A stretch of 64,000 nucleotides of DNA from Chaetoderma sp. LZ-2023a (GCA_034401795.1 CM067369.1:188750742-188814741), one strand, 5' to 3'. Numbered from the stretch's first letter, positions 1-11,300 are shown. Notes: generated by a model from the sequence alone, not told the origin. Numbers and translations are program-made.

Positions 1-2204
1 TCCACTGCCATCATTTCCAACAGATTGATATGCAGCTGACTCTCCAGGAAAATTGTGCCCGAGACCTGGTGTTCTCCCAGGCAGGCCCCACACCCCTCCA
101 GCGATGCATCCGTGTACACGAACAACTGGGGGTGGGGTAGGTGCAGCGAAACCCCTACTAGAAGATTCTGACGCTGTTTCCACCATACAAGATGCGATAT
201 TGGCACCAGTTTTGACAGGGGTTCTGTTCTCTGTTTCCACAGAGACATCAGATACAACTGGATAGGTCTTCGCATTAGAGCAGCGTACAGGATCACTTGC
301 TCCATGGAGACCATCATGCCCAGCATCTGAAGAAACCGCCTCGCCTGAATGTGGTTTCCCACTCGAAAACTCTTGAGGATGGCTAACAGAGACACCACTC
401 TGGGCTCTGACGGGTAAACCCTGCCCTCCTCGAGATCGAATCGCATCTCCAAATAAACGAAATCTTGAGTGGGTGTCAACTCGGATTTCTCCTTGTTGAC
501 TATCCAGCCTAGATCTGAAAGTAACTTCAGAGTCAGAGCAGTATCCACGTTCAACCTGGCTGCAGAGTCTGCTTTGAGCAGCCAGTCGTCTATGTAGGTG
601 TGTAGCGCCACGTTCTCTTTTCTGAGAAATGCTGTCACCGCAAGGACCACTCTTGTGAAAACCCTCGGAGCTGTCGACAGGCCAAACGGGAGCACAGTAA
701 ACTCCCATACTTGATTCTGAAACGCAAATCTCAGAAACCTGTGCCAACTCCGGTTCATAGGAATGTGGAAATAGGCATCTTTCAGATCGATCGACACACA
801 CCACATTCCCTTCCTCAATCCCGCCATTACCGACCTCGGTGTTTCCATCTGGAACCGAGGCGTATGGATAAACCGATTTAATGGCCTGAGATTGAGTATG
901 GGTCTCCATCCCCCCGTGCTCTTGGGGACAAGGAACATATTTGAATAGAAGCCCGGAGTGCTCTGGTTCGCTGGTTTTATTGCTCCCTTCAGAAGCAAAC
1001 CCGACACTTCGTTTTGAACGGCTTCTAACTTGTCTGGGTCCCGTGGTACGGGTGTCCAGACAGGTGCCAAAGACAGGTTCTGCGGCGGAAAGTCCCACCA
1101 CTCCGGCATGTACCCCTGGGATAACCATCCCAGGACCAGACTGTCTGACGTCACATCTTGCCAGGCCTCGACGAAACGCATGAGCCTTCCACCCACCATA
1201 GACGCCTCGACGTCTAACGGGGTTGTCCGGCTCACGGTCCGCTCCCTCCCTTTCTCAACGAGAGAGAGAGAACCATTTCCGTCCTGGCTCGGCGGGTACA
1301 ACTGGCACCGCTGTTCCTGTCGCACAGGTGCAGTCCAGGCGGATATGAAGGTACGATCCGCTCCCTTCTTTCCGCCCTTAGAGGACTTACCCTTACCCTT
1401 CCCGCCTCTAGGGCGATCAGGAGCAACACTGGGGAGGGTAGGGGCCTCCACAACCTTCCTGGCTTTCTTAGCCGGCGGCGGCTGAGAAAACGCAGACGAA
1501 GCAGAAGTCGCAGTAGGCTTAGCTTTCGCCTTGCCTTTCTGCTTCTTCTGCTTCTTCGAAGGTTGACCAGCTAGCGGTTTCCCTACAGCCCCTAGTGCGT
1601 GCGCTTGCCGCACTAGCTCCAGCTGTAGGTTTACTGCCAACCGATTCTGCGCAATGCTGGCAGTGTCCTCTAAGAAGGCCCGCGCCTGGCCACCGAAGAT
1701 GCTAGGCCCTGCCAGGGGCTTCCCAAGAAGACGCTCCCTGACTGCCGTAGCCGGGCGCATATGGTCAAGAACCATTTGCCTCCTGGACTTTGTCACACGC
1801 GCTTGCACCCTTGCCAGTGCGTCCATAGACAGCACCAAGCCGTCATTGACGCACGAAAGCGCCACAGGTGGCACAGGGCAGCCTGCACCCGCTTCAGCCC
1901 ACACCGACTGAAGAAGGTGATACGAATGGTTGACAGCACTCATAGCTGCCCGCACACCCTCATCGCATAGGGACAGGACTTCCTCGTGGTGTGCCTGGGA
2001 CTTGTCCACAAGTGCCGGACCGGGGCCACCCGCTCCAGCACTCTGAACGCCCAGAAACCATCGGTCATCCTCGGTGACCGATGGTACCACACCATATCTG
2101 TCGTATTCCCCCCGTGGAATACGACACCTCGCCCGCACCTCCCTGGAGGCCGCAGGGAGCTGGCTCTTGGTCAGGAGCTGCTTGCTATAAATAGCATCCA
2201 GCAA
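1..2204 (-). CDS. DIRS-like Gag tail/RT/RNase H, copy A, cut by window edge
   Basis: This minus-strand reading frame is the copy A counterpart of the long frame at 16346-18934. It is open from about 2204 down to base 1, where it leaves the window at about residue 735, inside RNase H. It contains the lysine-rich stretch and the reverse transcriptase with its YIDDW active site. Only a handful of substitutions separate it from copy B. The start is not a real initiator: the frame is open upstream and overlaps the end of the Gag-like frame, so entry is probably by frameshift or by a joined reading frame. Confidence 0.8.
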   Translation of the reverse strand, partial: MLDAIYSKQLLTKSQLPAASREVRARCRIPRGEYDRYGVVPSVTEDDRWFLGVQSAGAGGPGPALVDKSQAHHEEVLSLCDEGVRAAMSAVNHSYHLLQSVWAEAGAGCPVPPVALSCVNDGLVLSMDALARVQARVTKSRRQMVLDHMRPATAVRERLLGKPLAGPSIFGGQARAFLEDTASIAQNRLAVNLQLELVRQAHALGAVGKPLAGQPSKKQKKQKGKAKAKPTATSASSAFSQPPPAKKARKVVEAPTLPSVAPDRPRGGKGKGKSSKGGKKGADRTFISAWTAPVRQEQRCQLYPPSQDGNGSLSLVEKGRERTVSRTTPLDVEASMVGGRLMRFVEAWQDVTSDSLVLGWLSQGYMPEWWDFPPQNLSLAPVWTPVPRDPDKLEAVQNEVSGLLLKGAIKPANQSTPGFYSNMFLVPKSTGGWRPILNLRPLNRFIHTPRFQMETPRSVMAGLRKGMWCVSIDLKDAYFHIPMNRSWHRFLRFAFQNQVWEFTVLPFGLSTAPRVFTRVVLAVTAFLRKENVALHTYIDDWLLKADSAARLNVDTALTLKLLSDLGWIVNKEKSELTPTQDFVYLEMRFDLEEGRVYPSEPRVVSLLAILKSFRVGNHIQARRFLQMLGMMVSMEQVILYAALMRRPIQLYLMSLWKQRTEPLSKLVPISHLVWWKQRQNLLVGVSLHLPHPQLFVYTDASLEGCGACLGEHQVSGTIFLESQLHINLLEMMAV

Positions 2205-2206
2205 CT

Positions 2207-3139
2207 CTATGAACCGTGGATCCAGTCCAACCGACTGGATCCGGGCAAGATCCCCGTCCGAATCGATACAACCGACGGACGGGGCGCATCCTCCTCGGCC
2301 GTGGCCGAAACCACAGACGGGTCAACCCTGGCTAGCCAAGCCAGAGCCTCCGACCAGTCTACTTCCGAGGAGGACACACCCGTGAACACATCACCCGTTG
2401 ACGCCTTCACGGGCCTGCCAGCCATGGCCTCCCGGCAAGGAGCCGCGGCTGACACGCCAGGCACTCCGGCACCAAACGGTTCCGCCGCCACCCCATGGGG
2501 TAGGTCCATAGCAGACGCGGAACCGTGGCCAAACAGGGGCGCCAATGGCACCCCACGTCCGACTGCCGGACCAGGCGAGATAGGTGAGTACCACGCCCGG
2601 CCCGGCACACCAGTCACTGTGTCGGCTGGCGTCAAACCAACCGTCACGGGACCGGTGCCTGGTACCAGATTGGCCTCAAACACGGGCGGAGCCGCTGCCC
2701 TGGCTTTCGCCAAGCCTGGCAGATGGAGGATGGTTCCGTCCGGGACGGAATCGCCCTCCATATTCTCCACCCGTGGCATCACAGGCTGCAGTAACCTCTC
2801 CTCTTCGGCCTCCTCAGAGTCGTCACTAGACGAGGAAACCTGGCGGACGGCTCCCACAGCTGACGGACCGGCCACCGCTACTGGACCACCCGGAGGTGGC
2901 CGCAGAGAGACGGAGCCCGACGGGACCGCCAGGGGGCCGTACAAGACGGCTCCCTCGGTAACCAGTCCAGAACCCTGTCCAAGAACAGGGTCCGTACCAG
3001 GCGTGGAGAGAAACTGCCCCCCAACCTTCGGCAGCATTGATGACACCAGAAAACCCTGCATAGCCGGACCGAACCACGCCGGCGGTGCCATCTCCGCCAC
3101 CTCCAGCTGGGGACGTGGAGCGCCCCACCCCCGCTCCAC
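2207..3139 (-). CDS. Gag-like ORF of DIRS-like element, copy A
   Basis: This is a 310-residue minus-strand frame starting at an ATG, and it precedes the RT frame as Gag does in DIRS elements. It is rich in Pro, Gly, Ala and Val. It has an acidic serine patch near residues 100-115 (SSSSDDSEEAEEER) and a tryptophan-containing segment (WSEALAWLARVDP) near the C-terminus. It has no recognisable catalytic domain. The last roughly 60 bases overlap the RT frame in another register, where a more Gag-like sequence (GDLARIQSVGLDPRFIELL) continues. It is nearly identical to the copy at 18937-19869. A plus-strand open frame over the same bases is a GC-rich shadow. Confidence 0.65.
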   Translation of the reverse strand: MERGWGAPRPQLEVAEMAPPAWFGPAMQGFLVSSMLPKVGGQFLSTPGTDPVLGQGSGLVTEGAVLYGPLAVPSGSVSLRPPPGGPVAVAGPSAVGAVRQVSSSSDDSEEAEEERLLQPVMPRVENMEGDSVPDGTILHLPGLAKARAAAPPVFEANLVPGTGPVTVGLTPADTVTGVPGRAWYSPISPGPAVGRGVPLAPLFGHGSASAMDLPHGVAAEPFGAGVPGVSAAAPCREAMAGRPVKASTGDVFTGVSSSEVDWSEALAWLARVDPSVVSATAEEDAPRPSVVSIRTGILPGSSRLDWIHGS

Positions 3140-4190
3140 GATTTACCTTCGCACCGCCTGACCCCGCGTCAGACCCAACCACATCCTTCTGGGCAAGGAA
3201 CTTTAACATCATCTCCGCGGACCACACTGCACACACACTACACCTATCATCTAGGTTACAGGGCGTACACCTAAAGCCCTTACGATTTGTGGCACTCGTC
3301 ACATGATGGCGGGGCTGGCTTGGCCTATAAATAAGCACAAACCTACAATAAGCAAGCGGAACGACACACGGATGGAAGGCAGACAATTAATTTTCAAATA
3401 ATTTGACCATAAATTAACTGCAACCCTCCCGCACCCCACCCCGCAACGTTACAGCAAAGATCGCATTGATTATGACGACAAGAACGAAGCGGGCATAAAT
3501 ACACCCATAATTGATCCTCCAGGATGTATAATGGAACCAGGAATCATATCGCGTAGCATTCGGGGTATATTTACCAATTAATATAAATTATACTCCTAAC
3601 GAAAGCCAAAACGATATGTGAAGAAACAACAAAATGTAAACAAACTGCTGTAGCACCCGGTAAAACCGCAGACCACACATCTAATCAAGAATTTTGAAAC
3701 CACCGATCATTGCAAACAGATCGTGACAACACGTAAACTTGAACATTCCAAAGTTTCCGGTACCATTTTTAGTACGCAGCACCCAGAACAAGATGCGCGA
3801 ATTAATGGAAATTTTCTTCACATAAAGATCCGAGCACCACGGGTGTGACGTCACCCGCTCGGATCCTACGGAGAACGACGTCAGCCGATATTCGTGTTAG
3901 AAATACCGTAGCAAACACCTATTTTCATATCTGCCGATCGCCTGTTGGGGTGTAAAGAAGGCGATCATCCGGCATATCTCGTTGTTAACACACGTCCCAG
4001 ATTCTTTGGGGTCAGAAATTGGAACATGCGACACAACGAAATTTAGAGACTTAAGTCTTAACTATGGATAATAAGGAATTATACAACCTGGGTATCATCG
4101 GCGGTATCCATTATTATCCAAATTATCCTTTGCAAGAGATCACTAGCTATCACAATCACAGATTATAAAGACTTAGATTTATCCACAATA
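3140..4190 (-). promoter_or_regulatory. DIRS 5' leader with CRE palindrome stem-loop, copy A
   Basis: This is non-coding sequence between the Gag start and the terminal repeat. Near 3828-3866 a stem-loop is formed by GATCCGAGC and GCTCGGATC, with the CREB/ATF-type palindrome TGACGTCA (3846-3853) between the arms. A second GACGTC lies about 30 bases on, and another inverted pair (GATCGCC/GGCGATC) lies near 3935-3966. The position upstream of Gag fits an internal promoter. Promoter function is inference. The same bases recur about 16752 further on. Confidence 0.35.
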
Positions 4191-4802
4191 TTTGTCCACT
4201 GCGAAAAGCATGTATTGCACTTGTTGCTGTGCAAACAAGAATGAGCTCTATGGTAGACGGGTACTCGGCAGTTGGGAGCCGAGTACCCGGTTCCAAGGAG
4301 TCGGTAAAGCTTTCTAAGTCTATAGTCCTAGAGCCAGCTGTCAAGGCCAGCTGTATATCAGAAGTAACAGAATGGTGAGTATTGATCGAAGGAGAAGAGT
4401 AATTTCCAATGGGAAAACCGTGATTGTCAGTAATTTCAACATGTCTTTCAGTAATGGATTTTCAGTAATTTTGAGAGGCTTTCACCAATTCAATTCTTTG
4501 TCCACTGCGAAAAGCATGTATTGCACTTGTTGCTATGCAAACAAGAATGAGCTCTATGGTAGACGGGTACTCGGCAGTTGGGAGCCGAGTACCCGGTTCC
4601 AAGGAGTCGGTAAAGCTTTCTAAGTCTATAGTCCTAGAGCCAGCTGTCAAGGCCAGCTGTATATCAGAAGTAACAGAATGGTGAGTATTGATCGAAGGAG
4701 AACAGTAATTTCCAATGGGAAAACCGTGATTGTCAGTAATTTCAACATGTCTTTCAGTAATGGATTTTCAGTAATTTTGAGAGGCTTTCACCAATTCAAT
4801 AA
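4191..4802. repeat. Two 306-bp tandem units of DIRS 5' terminal repeat, copy A
   Basis: The block starting TTTGTCCACTGCGAAAAG at 4191 is repeated from 4497 with very few changes. Each unit contains a short palindrome (GGGTACTCGGCAGTTGGGAG followed by CCGAGTACCC). The same sequence appears in reverse complement at 14264-14400, beyond the recombinase gene of the complete element, so it is the inverted terminal repeat of the DIRS-like element. Confidence 0.8.
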
Positions 4803-7734
4803 CTCTTTAATTGTCGGATCTTACACACCCAGACCTGCCAACACACACACCCAAGCAATCAGTAGTTTCACGTGAAAAAACATGATTTTCAGTTAGGGTT
4901 GGGCGATATTGCTCAAGACATGACGATATCGGTATCTCATTAAAATACCGCGGTATCACGATATATCGTCATTTGGGTGGGGTGTGCAGTTAGGGTGTAA
5001 ACATAGAATAACATGTATTTCAAATTGGTGGCGTCTGCAAGTTATTTTCATTAAATTTGTTGCATTGAAACCGTAAATTGAGATCGCCATGATTGTCATT
5101 CCCGCATATTTAATACACGAAATTCCACACTTTGACACCCTTCAATATACAGTTTAAAGCAACGAATGTAATGCAACTAACCGTATTCATCACAACTAAG
5201 AAAAATAAAGGATTTTCTTCTGTTCTTGTGTTGTATTTTGTGTTATATTTACCTCACGACAACTGTCAAAAGATTGAGCAAGGAATACGCATTAACTTCG
5301 TTGTGCAGAAAGGAATTCCGCCGGGCGAAATCTGATTGGCCGCCATATCATACCTGAGCCAATCAGAATTCACACTGCAGAATTCCGACAGCTGTTATCA
5401 CGCCCGCCGATAGCATAGACGATGCAAATTAATAAAATAACACTGCATGATTTTGAACGAGAACCAGCGTGAAGACTGGAAACAATTATATCAGATTTTA
5501 TTTGGTCTGTAATATTAAATACTAATTTGCCCCATTGTAGACCTATTCAAATTCGCTCACTACTTAGCGGGTTTATCCATTGATCTCAAGGCGTAGCCGG
5601 GATGTGTGAAATTAACCCAGTTAACTCTGCAGCCAAGACTGCCACAACAGATAGAAGACTGGAAATAATTAGGCCTAAATTCTTTATTTTAAGGACGTTT
5701 CTCACTTAGAATAAATCCGTAATGTTATATGTGGAATGAATTGTGATCTGATTCGTTTAAAAATGCTAAATATATTGTATAAAGTTACATAAAAACGTAT
5801 AACGGTAAAGCAAGAGATTAACTCCCCCCCCCCCTCACCCACCGTTCCAAGCTGTGGTATTGATAAGGGATTAAGTGTGTGTGGTTTCCTATCGACCTAA
5901 AAAATTTTAAAGTTTAAATCTTTCACGGTCAGAAGAATGTTTAACCATGCAGATAATGACTAATGGATAAATAGCTTGACCTGTAGTAATGACGTCATCA
6001 GAATGGAATGTGGGTAGTGCAAATGGTATTCCCCACTGACTAATACTCAGAATGAGGCAAGAAAAAACATGGCGTCGTCTATTTGTGTAATTATGAAAAG
6101 TGAACAACAAAGGATTATAAGTTTTTATTACCTTAGACAAAGACTGGATTATTACTTAGACTATTACTGGACCGAATAGAGGTAAGAGTATGACATTTCT
6201 AACTTAATTATTTATATTATACTCACAGTTAAAAGTGCAATATCGTCCTGTCGGTATTGACGATATCTACGATTTTTCGAAATTATGACGATTTCGGTAT
6301 ATCGCAATATCGATACCCCACAGTAATTTCGGTATACCTAACAGCTCTAATAAAAGCATAGCCTAACCTATTAAAATGTTGTAGACATTGAAACAGTATA
6401 GATAATTTTATTTATAGTGGTTTTAAAACCAGATTTCGTGATAAACCAAAGTCCATAGTAAACATATGGGAGGGGTAGATCAAGATAGAGCCAATTCGGC
6501 TGGGCTGGCAGCCAATGGACGTGCTCGTGAGTCAAGTATGTGCCTAGACTAATTATATAGACGTGCCAAGTTGACGTTATCTGCGCAATTCTCCACCTGG
6601 AGATAGTTGCGGTAAAAAGCCGGTATTCAAGGGAGATAACTATTCTTCGCGTAATGGCATAAGCGTAGCTGACTGATTTAGCTATCAGCCACCCTCTGAT
6701 AAAGTCAACAGTCTATGATAAAAAATAAAAGCGGAGCGTAAATTGTATTCTATTGAGTGTCTATAAATATTTTTCGATAATTGCAGCCATTTATTACGGT
6801 ATCAAAGTGAATTTCCGTCAATATGATGCTTTTATCGCTGAAAAAATGCAGCATCTTCCATACTAAGCGCATTACACCGTAAGCAGTTTACCGCGACTAA
6901 TTTCAAATGACGCTGTTCATAAATTTGGTATTACATCGTAGTACAGTATGATGCGTCTATATAATTAGTCTATGGTATGTGGTAGAGTAGAGTACTCAAA
7001 TTTCGTCGGTCTCGAATTTCGTCATTCAGATTTTATTTCTTGCCTCAAGTAACATAGTCTCACATGGCTCATGTTTGTGTAAAAATTTTAATTCGATTGA
7101 CACTTCCTAGTCATATGATAAGATTTCTGACAAATTTTTGATGAAATAAGAATGCAGTCACGTGATCTTTGAGACTAGTAATAAAAAATGATCAATTTCT
7201 TAATACACTTTCTTAGGCCATTTTCAACAATCGATTTACCATGTGAAATTTGCAAATTAACAGGCTTAAGGCCATCACGTGATTTGTTTGTACTATATTG
7301 TCATTTTCCATGTATGTAGGTTTTGATTTGTTACTCCAGATTTTCCTGGTGTTTCTTTGTACAGCACTACCTGAATAGTCATTCCATTACGAAAAAGGTT
7401 TGTACTTGCCAAAAAAAATAAGTCTTACCAAAACATGCAATTTCCACAATATTAGTTTTTAATTAGCATTCTGCAACCATAAATAGTAAGCATAGCCTTT
7501 TTGGAAAAACTCAACGGGGACCGTTCACGTGCGCTCATTGCCAGGCAATGATGTAGTGCTCTACCATATTTACCAAGTTCTTTCAGCTTCACATTGACCC
7601 AGTGTTGCCCACAACATCTGATTTTTGGGGGTCCCAAGGACCCCACACCCTCAGATTTGGGGGTCCCACTGTAAAATCTGGGGGTTCCATGGGGTTCTCA
7701 TCTGAAATATTGGGGTCCCATGTTTTTAACACAC
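4803..7734. other. Non-coding flank of copy A, with possible DNA-transposon remnant
   Basis: No convincing gene is seen. From about 4894 to 6349 both ends carry clusters of CGATATCG/ATATCG and loosely inverted termini (TAGGGTTGGGCGATATTG on the left; ACCTAACAGCTCTAA on the right), suggesting a non-autonomous DNA transposon. Inside, an ATG in good context at 6069 opens about 36 codons rich in Arg and Tyr and ends next to a GTAAGAGT donor-like site, possibly a relic of a transposase first exon. 7600-7720 has short repeats of GGGGGTCCC type. The block is repeated at 21553-24475. Confidence 0.35.
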
Positions 7735-7742
7735 GTGTCAGC

Positions 7743-8242
7743 NNNNNNNNNNNNNNNNNNNNNNNNNNNNNNNNNNNNNNNNNNNNNNNNNNNNNNNNNN
7801 NNNNNNNNNNNNNNNNNNNNNNNNNNNNNNNNNNNNNNNNNNNNNNNNNNNNNNNNNNNNNNNNNNNNNNNNNNNNNNNNNNNNNNNNNNNNNNNNNNNN
7901 NNNNNNNNNNNNNNNNNNNNNNNNNNNNNNNNNNNNNNNNNNNNNNNNNNNNNNNNNNNNNNNNNNNNNNNNNNNNNNNNNNNNNNNNNNNNNNNNNNNN
8001 NNNNNNNNNNNNNNNNNNNNNNNNNNNNNNNNNNNNNNNNNNNNNNNNNNNNNNNNNNNNNNNNNNNNNNNNNNNNNNNNNNNNNNNNNNNNNNNNNNNN
8101 NNNNNNNNNNNNNNNNNNNNNNNNNNNNNNNNNNNNNNNNNNNNNNNNNNNNNNNNNNNNNNNNNNNNNNNNNNNNNNNNNNNNNNNNNNNNNNNNNNNN
8201 NNNNNNNNNNNNNNNNNNNNNNNNNNNNNNNNNNNNNNNNNN
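7743..8242. other. Assembly gap of 500 N
   Basis: Exactly 500 unknown bases, a typical fixed scaffold-gap length. The sequence just before it (AACACACGTGTCA) and just after it (TGACACGTGTGTT) are perfect 13-bp reverse complements, so the gap sits inside a palindrome or between two copies of one hairpin element. Confidence 0.98.
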
Positions 8243-8345
8243 CGCATGACACGTGTGTTATTCCTGGCTCGATAAATGAGCCAGTCATTTGAGTGGTAAA
8301 TTTTCAAAAATAGTCTTCTCTTGGCTTACAAATGCACATTTACAG
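8243..8345. repeat. Hairpin MITE family 1, right arm only
   Basis: Carries GAGCCAGTCATTTGAGTGGTAAATTTTC and the AAAAATAGTCTTCTCTTGG segment typical of the right arm of the ~125 bp palindromes described at 8501-8624. The left arm would lie in the gap. Confidence 0.6.
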
Positions 8346-8500
8346 AGCAAATAATTTTAATTTCTTGACAAACCTTGACCGCTAAGGGATTAAACAAAGA
8401 ATGTCAAATTTACATTTAACATTCAAAAATTTTATAATCTTTAACTAACCCTTTAACATTTATATCAGCCAAAAACTGTTTCTGCAGTGCTCGGCAGAAA

Positions 8501-8624
8501 TGTCCATTTGCAGACCGAGAAGACTATTTTGAAAATTTACCTCTGGAATGACTGGCTCGATAACCGAGCCAGTCATTCCAGTAGTAAATTTTCAAAATAG
8601 TCTTCTCTTGGTCTGCAAATGGAC
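8501..8624. repeat. Hairpin MITE family 1, complete copy
   Basis: A near-perfect palindrome of 124 bp. It starts TGTCCATTTGCAGACC and ends GGTCTGCAAATGGAC. Inner arms are GAAAATTTACC / GGTAAATTTTC-type and the tip is GGCTCGATAACCGAGCC. It has no coding capacity. Other members are at 13415, 26700, 26880, 46593, 46929, 49680 and, as halves, 8243, 24545, 49434 and 50463. The form matches foldback MITEs; the mobilising enzyme is unknown. Confidence 0.85.
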
Positions 8625-8699
8625 CTTTTCTATGAGAAAATTGAAATTTTCATGAAAAAAATTTGAGGGTTAAAGGGTTAAAGAAAATTAATATTTAAT

Positions 8700-9480
8700 A
8701 GAATATCTCAAATCTTGTATTTAGGAGGTCAATTTCACAAAACAAAAAATTAGATTGGTTTGGTTTTCTCTCTCTGCTCACCACAGATTTTTGTGAGCGC
8801 TGTATTGCAAGAACGTTCATGTCACAGGAGAACTTGACAGATATAACTTCACCGCGATCCTCCATTCTGCAACATCATATAAACACAATATGCATACACT
8901 GAATGAACGATAATGGGTGAATTCACTGCTAGTTATGCTCCGCCCATTTCTAAGTAAGCTTCACCCATGTTTTGCGCGTGTTGGGATAGATTTATATACG
9001 TTGAATCCTGAATTCCCAGAATCCGGATTTCATGGTAACCATGCAGATAACCTGTTGAATATTTTAAAACTATTTTGACAACATACAGCGCCCCCGCCGC
9101 CCCGTCAAATTAGTTTCAAAACATTCAACAGAATGTTTATTTTAATTTCTCATATAGTGATAAAAGATATGTATCCTAACTTAATTGAAGACACCCACCC
9201 CCACCCTATTTGTTACTTTATGGACACTTTCTCTATAGCTACATGTACATGTAGGAGTGTAGCCACCATCTTAGATTGATATTTGCTGGCACCATTATTT
9301 AAACTCTATTGTTTTCGCTGGTGCCCAATTGTAGGTATAAAAGCATTTTCGAAATGCTAGTCATTCTCTTGCTCGCTACCACAGTGAGTGCATATTAAGT
9401 GCATCGGATAGTTCAATACTAGTTGTATATTTTCTATGGTGCAAGTGAAAACAAAATATTTATAACAAGTTTACTGAAAA
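8700..9480. other. Non-coding stretch with MITE family 2/3 remnant and TATA-like site
   Basis: No gene seen. 8905-9135 resembles the right half of the ~390 bp MITE (GTTATGCTCCGCCCATTTCTAAG, then the TTGAATATTTT...GTCAAATTAGTTTC hairpin with a decayed loop). GTATAAAAGC near 9336 looks like a TATA box, but no transcript can be assigned to it. Confidence 0.35.
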
Positions 9481-10050
9481 CTGTTGTTGCCTATAGCAGC
9501 AACAGCTTTCTGTCACACTGTTGCTAAAATAATCAGCTGATAATACAATTGTCACTAGTTAAAGATTTTTATAACAATCTGGCTGAAAATCATTGACACA
9601 ACTTTCAATCAAAATATCAAAGTTCTCAAAATAATCAACAGGGCAGTCAATTTTGCAAGACTTGTTGAAGACATTTCGAGTAATTTTATTAACAGGCATG
9701 ACAATGGCAGCAACAGCTTTGTTAAATCTTTTTTCAGAATAATCAGCGGGCTTTCTGTTTTGTTACACCCAACAAGTGCATGTAGCAGCTTTGCTGCAGC
9801 AACAGCTTTCTGTCCAATTGTTGTGGAAATAATCAGCTGATAATACAATTATCACTAGGTAAATATTTGATAACAATTTGGCTGAAAATCATTGGTGCAA
9901 AACCTTTCAGTCAACCTGTTCTCAAAATAATCAGTAGGGCAGTCAATGCTGCAAGACTTGCTGAAGAGATTTCGAGCAACTTTATTGACTGGCATTGATG
10001 ACAAAGGCAGCAAGAACTTTGTCCAATTTTTCTCAGAATAATCAGTGGGC
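9480..10050. repeat. Two ~300-bp tandem units
   Basis: The segment beginning GCTTTCTGTC...AATAATCAGCTGATAATACAATT at about 9504 is repeated at about 9804. The homologous continuation (GGCTGAAAATCATTG, then AATAATCA plus GGGCAGTCAAT) runs to about 10050. The units are diverged. They contain the TTGCTGCAGCAACAGC motifs found in hairpin family 2. Confidence 0.7.
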
Positions 10051-10309
10051 ATTACTAAACTTTGGATTACTCAATAGTTTATAGACACTTTAATGAGATT
10101 TAGTCTGCCATATCAATTTACTCCACACAGGTTGAAAATTCATGCTTAAAAGCATAGCATCCCAGGCTTCTTAGCTCAGTCATACACCAACAAGATTAAT
10201 TCATTGGCTGTTAACGTATACCATAAACTACCATAAGTATATTTGACAATATGACTCAATCTTTTAAAATCACCATAGGTACATGTCCAACCCAGAAAAC
10301 GAAGCAAGA

Positions 10310-10995
10310 ATTCCGCAGAATTAAATGTCTCGCATGTCTCCTGATTGTCACAGTGGCATTGGCATTTGACCGTGCGACCTCCCCATTATTATGCTGCTTC
10401 CAAACATTATAGATAACAATGTATTCAATTTTAGATCCAAAAGGATTAACCAATCCTGAAATATAATTGATTTGATTGAATAAAAAAACTTAAGGTTGAA
10501 AAAGCAGAGGTTAAATAGCAACATTAGAATGGCCCTGACCGTAGACCGGGTGACCTCCATGTCACCATCCTGTATCATCCTGGTATAAGCAATCATGTAC
10601 CCAAGTTGTGTTCCATTAGGGTTAAGCAATCCCGAACTATAACATGATAAGATTTGCTAAGCCTAAAACCTTAACATTGAAAAATAAGCTTTGTAGAGGT
10701 CAGAATGACCTTGACCTTCGACATTGTGACTTCAATGTCAATATGCTGCTTCCTAACATTATAGGTAACAATGTATCTAAGTTTAGTTTCAATAAGACTA
10801 ACTAATAGTGAAAGATAAGCCGAGAAGTTTTGCTAAACGCAAAACATTAACATTAAAAAAAAACCCAGTTTTGTATCAAGGTGACAGTGACCTTGACCTT
10901 TGACCTCAGTATCAACATGCTGCTTCCTAACATTATAGGTAACAATGTATCCAAGTTTAGTTCCAATAGGCTTAACCAATCCTGAAATATAAGCT
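10310..10995. repeat. ~175-bp minisatellite with TGACCTTGACCTTTGACC
   Basis: TGCTGCTTCC(T/A)AACATTATAG occurs at 10392, 10744 and 10918 (intervals 352 and 174, i.e. multiples of about 175), with a degenerate unit between. Each unit also has GACCTTGACC(T/C)T(T/C)GAC and a TTTAGTTCCAATAGG-type segment. The GACCT half-sites resemble nuclear-receptor elements, which may be coincidental. A related single unit lies at 49028. Confidence 0.75.
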
Positions 10996-11110
10996 GATAA
11001 ACTTTACTAAACGCAAAACCGTAACATTGTTGATGCCGCCGCGGTTGTAAAAGTGACACATACATGTATGTCTCACTTTCTGCTTCGCAGGCAAGACAAA
11101 ACTGACAAAC

Positions 11111-11187
11111 CTGAATGTGACATTCGCTTTCTCATTGGGTCCCTTGACTACCACACCCATTGCACCACCTGAGCGCACAGCAAACAC
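11111..11187 (-). CDS. RMC1: RMC1 exon 2 (regulator of MON1-CCZ1 complex)
   Basis: A 77-base exon coding for VFAVRSGGAMGVVVKGPNEK and then ANVTF plus two bases of the next codon. From known homologues this matches the conserved N-terminal beta-propeller segment of RMC1 (human C18orf8/Mic1; VFAVRSGG-T-GVVVKGP). It is preceded by TTTTGTTTCCAG (acceptor) and followed by GTTTGT (donor). It begins in phase 0, which fits the phase 0 end of exon 1 at 28406. RMC1 binds the MON1-CCZ1 Rab7 exchange factor on late endosomes and autophagosomes. I could not find exon 3 below this point; it is probably beyond the window or misplaced by the assembly. Confidence 0.85.
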
Positions 11188-11216
11188 CTGGAAACAAAAG
11201 ATTAACAATAACTTAT

Positions 11217-11300
11217 TAATGGACCTTTCCAAGCTTATCTATCCATATTATGACATCATAATCAATTATGTGACGTGTAGGCTGATGTCATTATTATTGT
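11217..11300. repeat. Left end of ~390-bp MITE (ATGGACCTTTCC family)
   Basis: AATGGACCTTTCCAAG, then ATGACATCATAATCAATTATGTGAC with GTAGGCTGATGTCA, matches the start of the element at 44537. The rest is missing. It lies 30 bases upstream of RMC1 exon 2 in the gene's direction, in intron 1. Confidence 0.6.

Larger units (their letters stand above)
1..7734. repeat. Large duplicated segment, copy A
   Basis: The whole stretch reappears at 16731-24475 at well above 99% identity. The offset changes only at three small indels: 22 extra bases in copy B near 20007-20028, an 11-C versus 9-C run near 5824 and 22575, and one extra base in copy B near 22706. Scattered single substitutions make up the rest. 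The copy covers half of a DIRS-like element and about 3 kb of its flank, so it is a copy of a locus and not a second insertion. It ends a few bases before a 500-N gap. A misplaced alternative haplotype is the likeliest reading; a recent real duplication is the alternative. Confidence 0.93.

Noticed and set aside
1986..3161. 391-residue plus-strand open frame (also at 18716-19891)
   Set aside because: It lies opposite the GC-rich Gag frame, has no domain, and is a low-complexity Pro/Thr/Gly shadow.
7602..8307. Long open frames across the N run
   Set aside because: They consist of unknown residues only.
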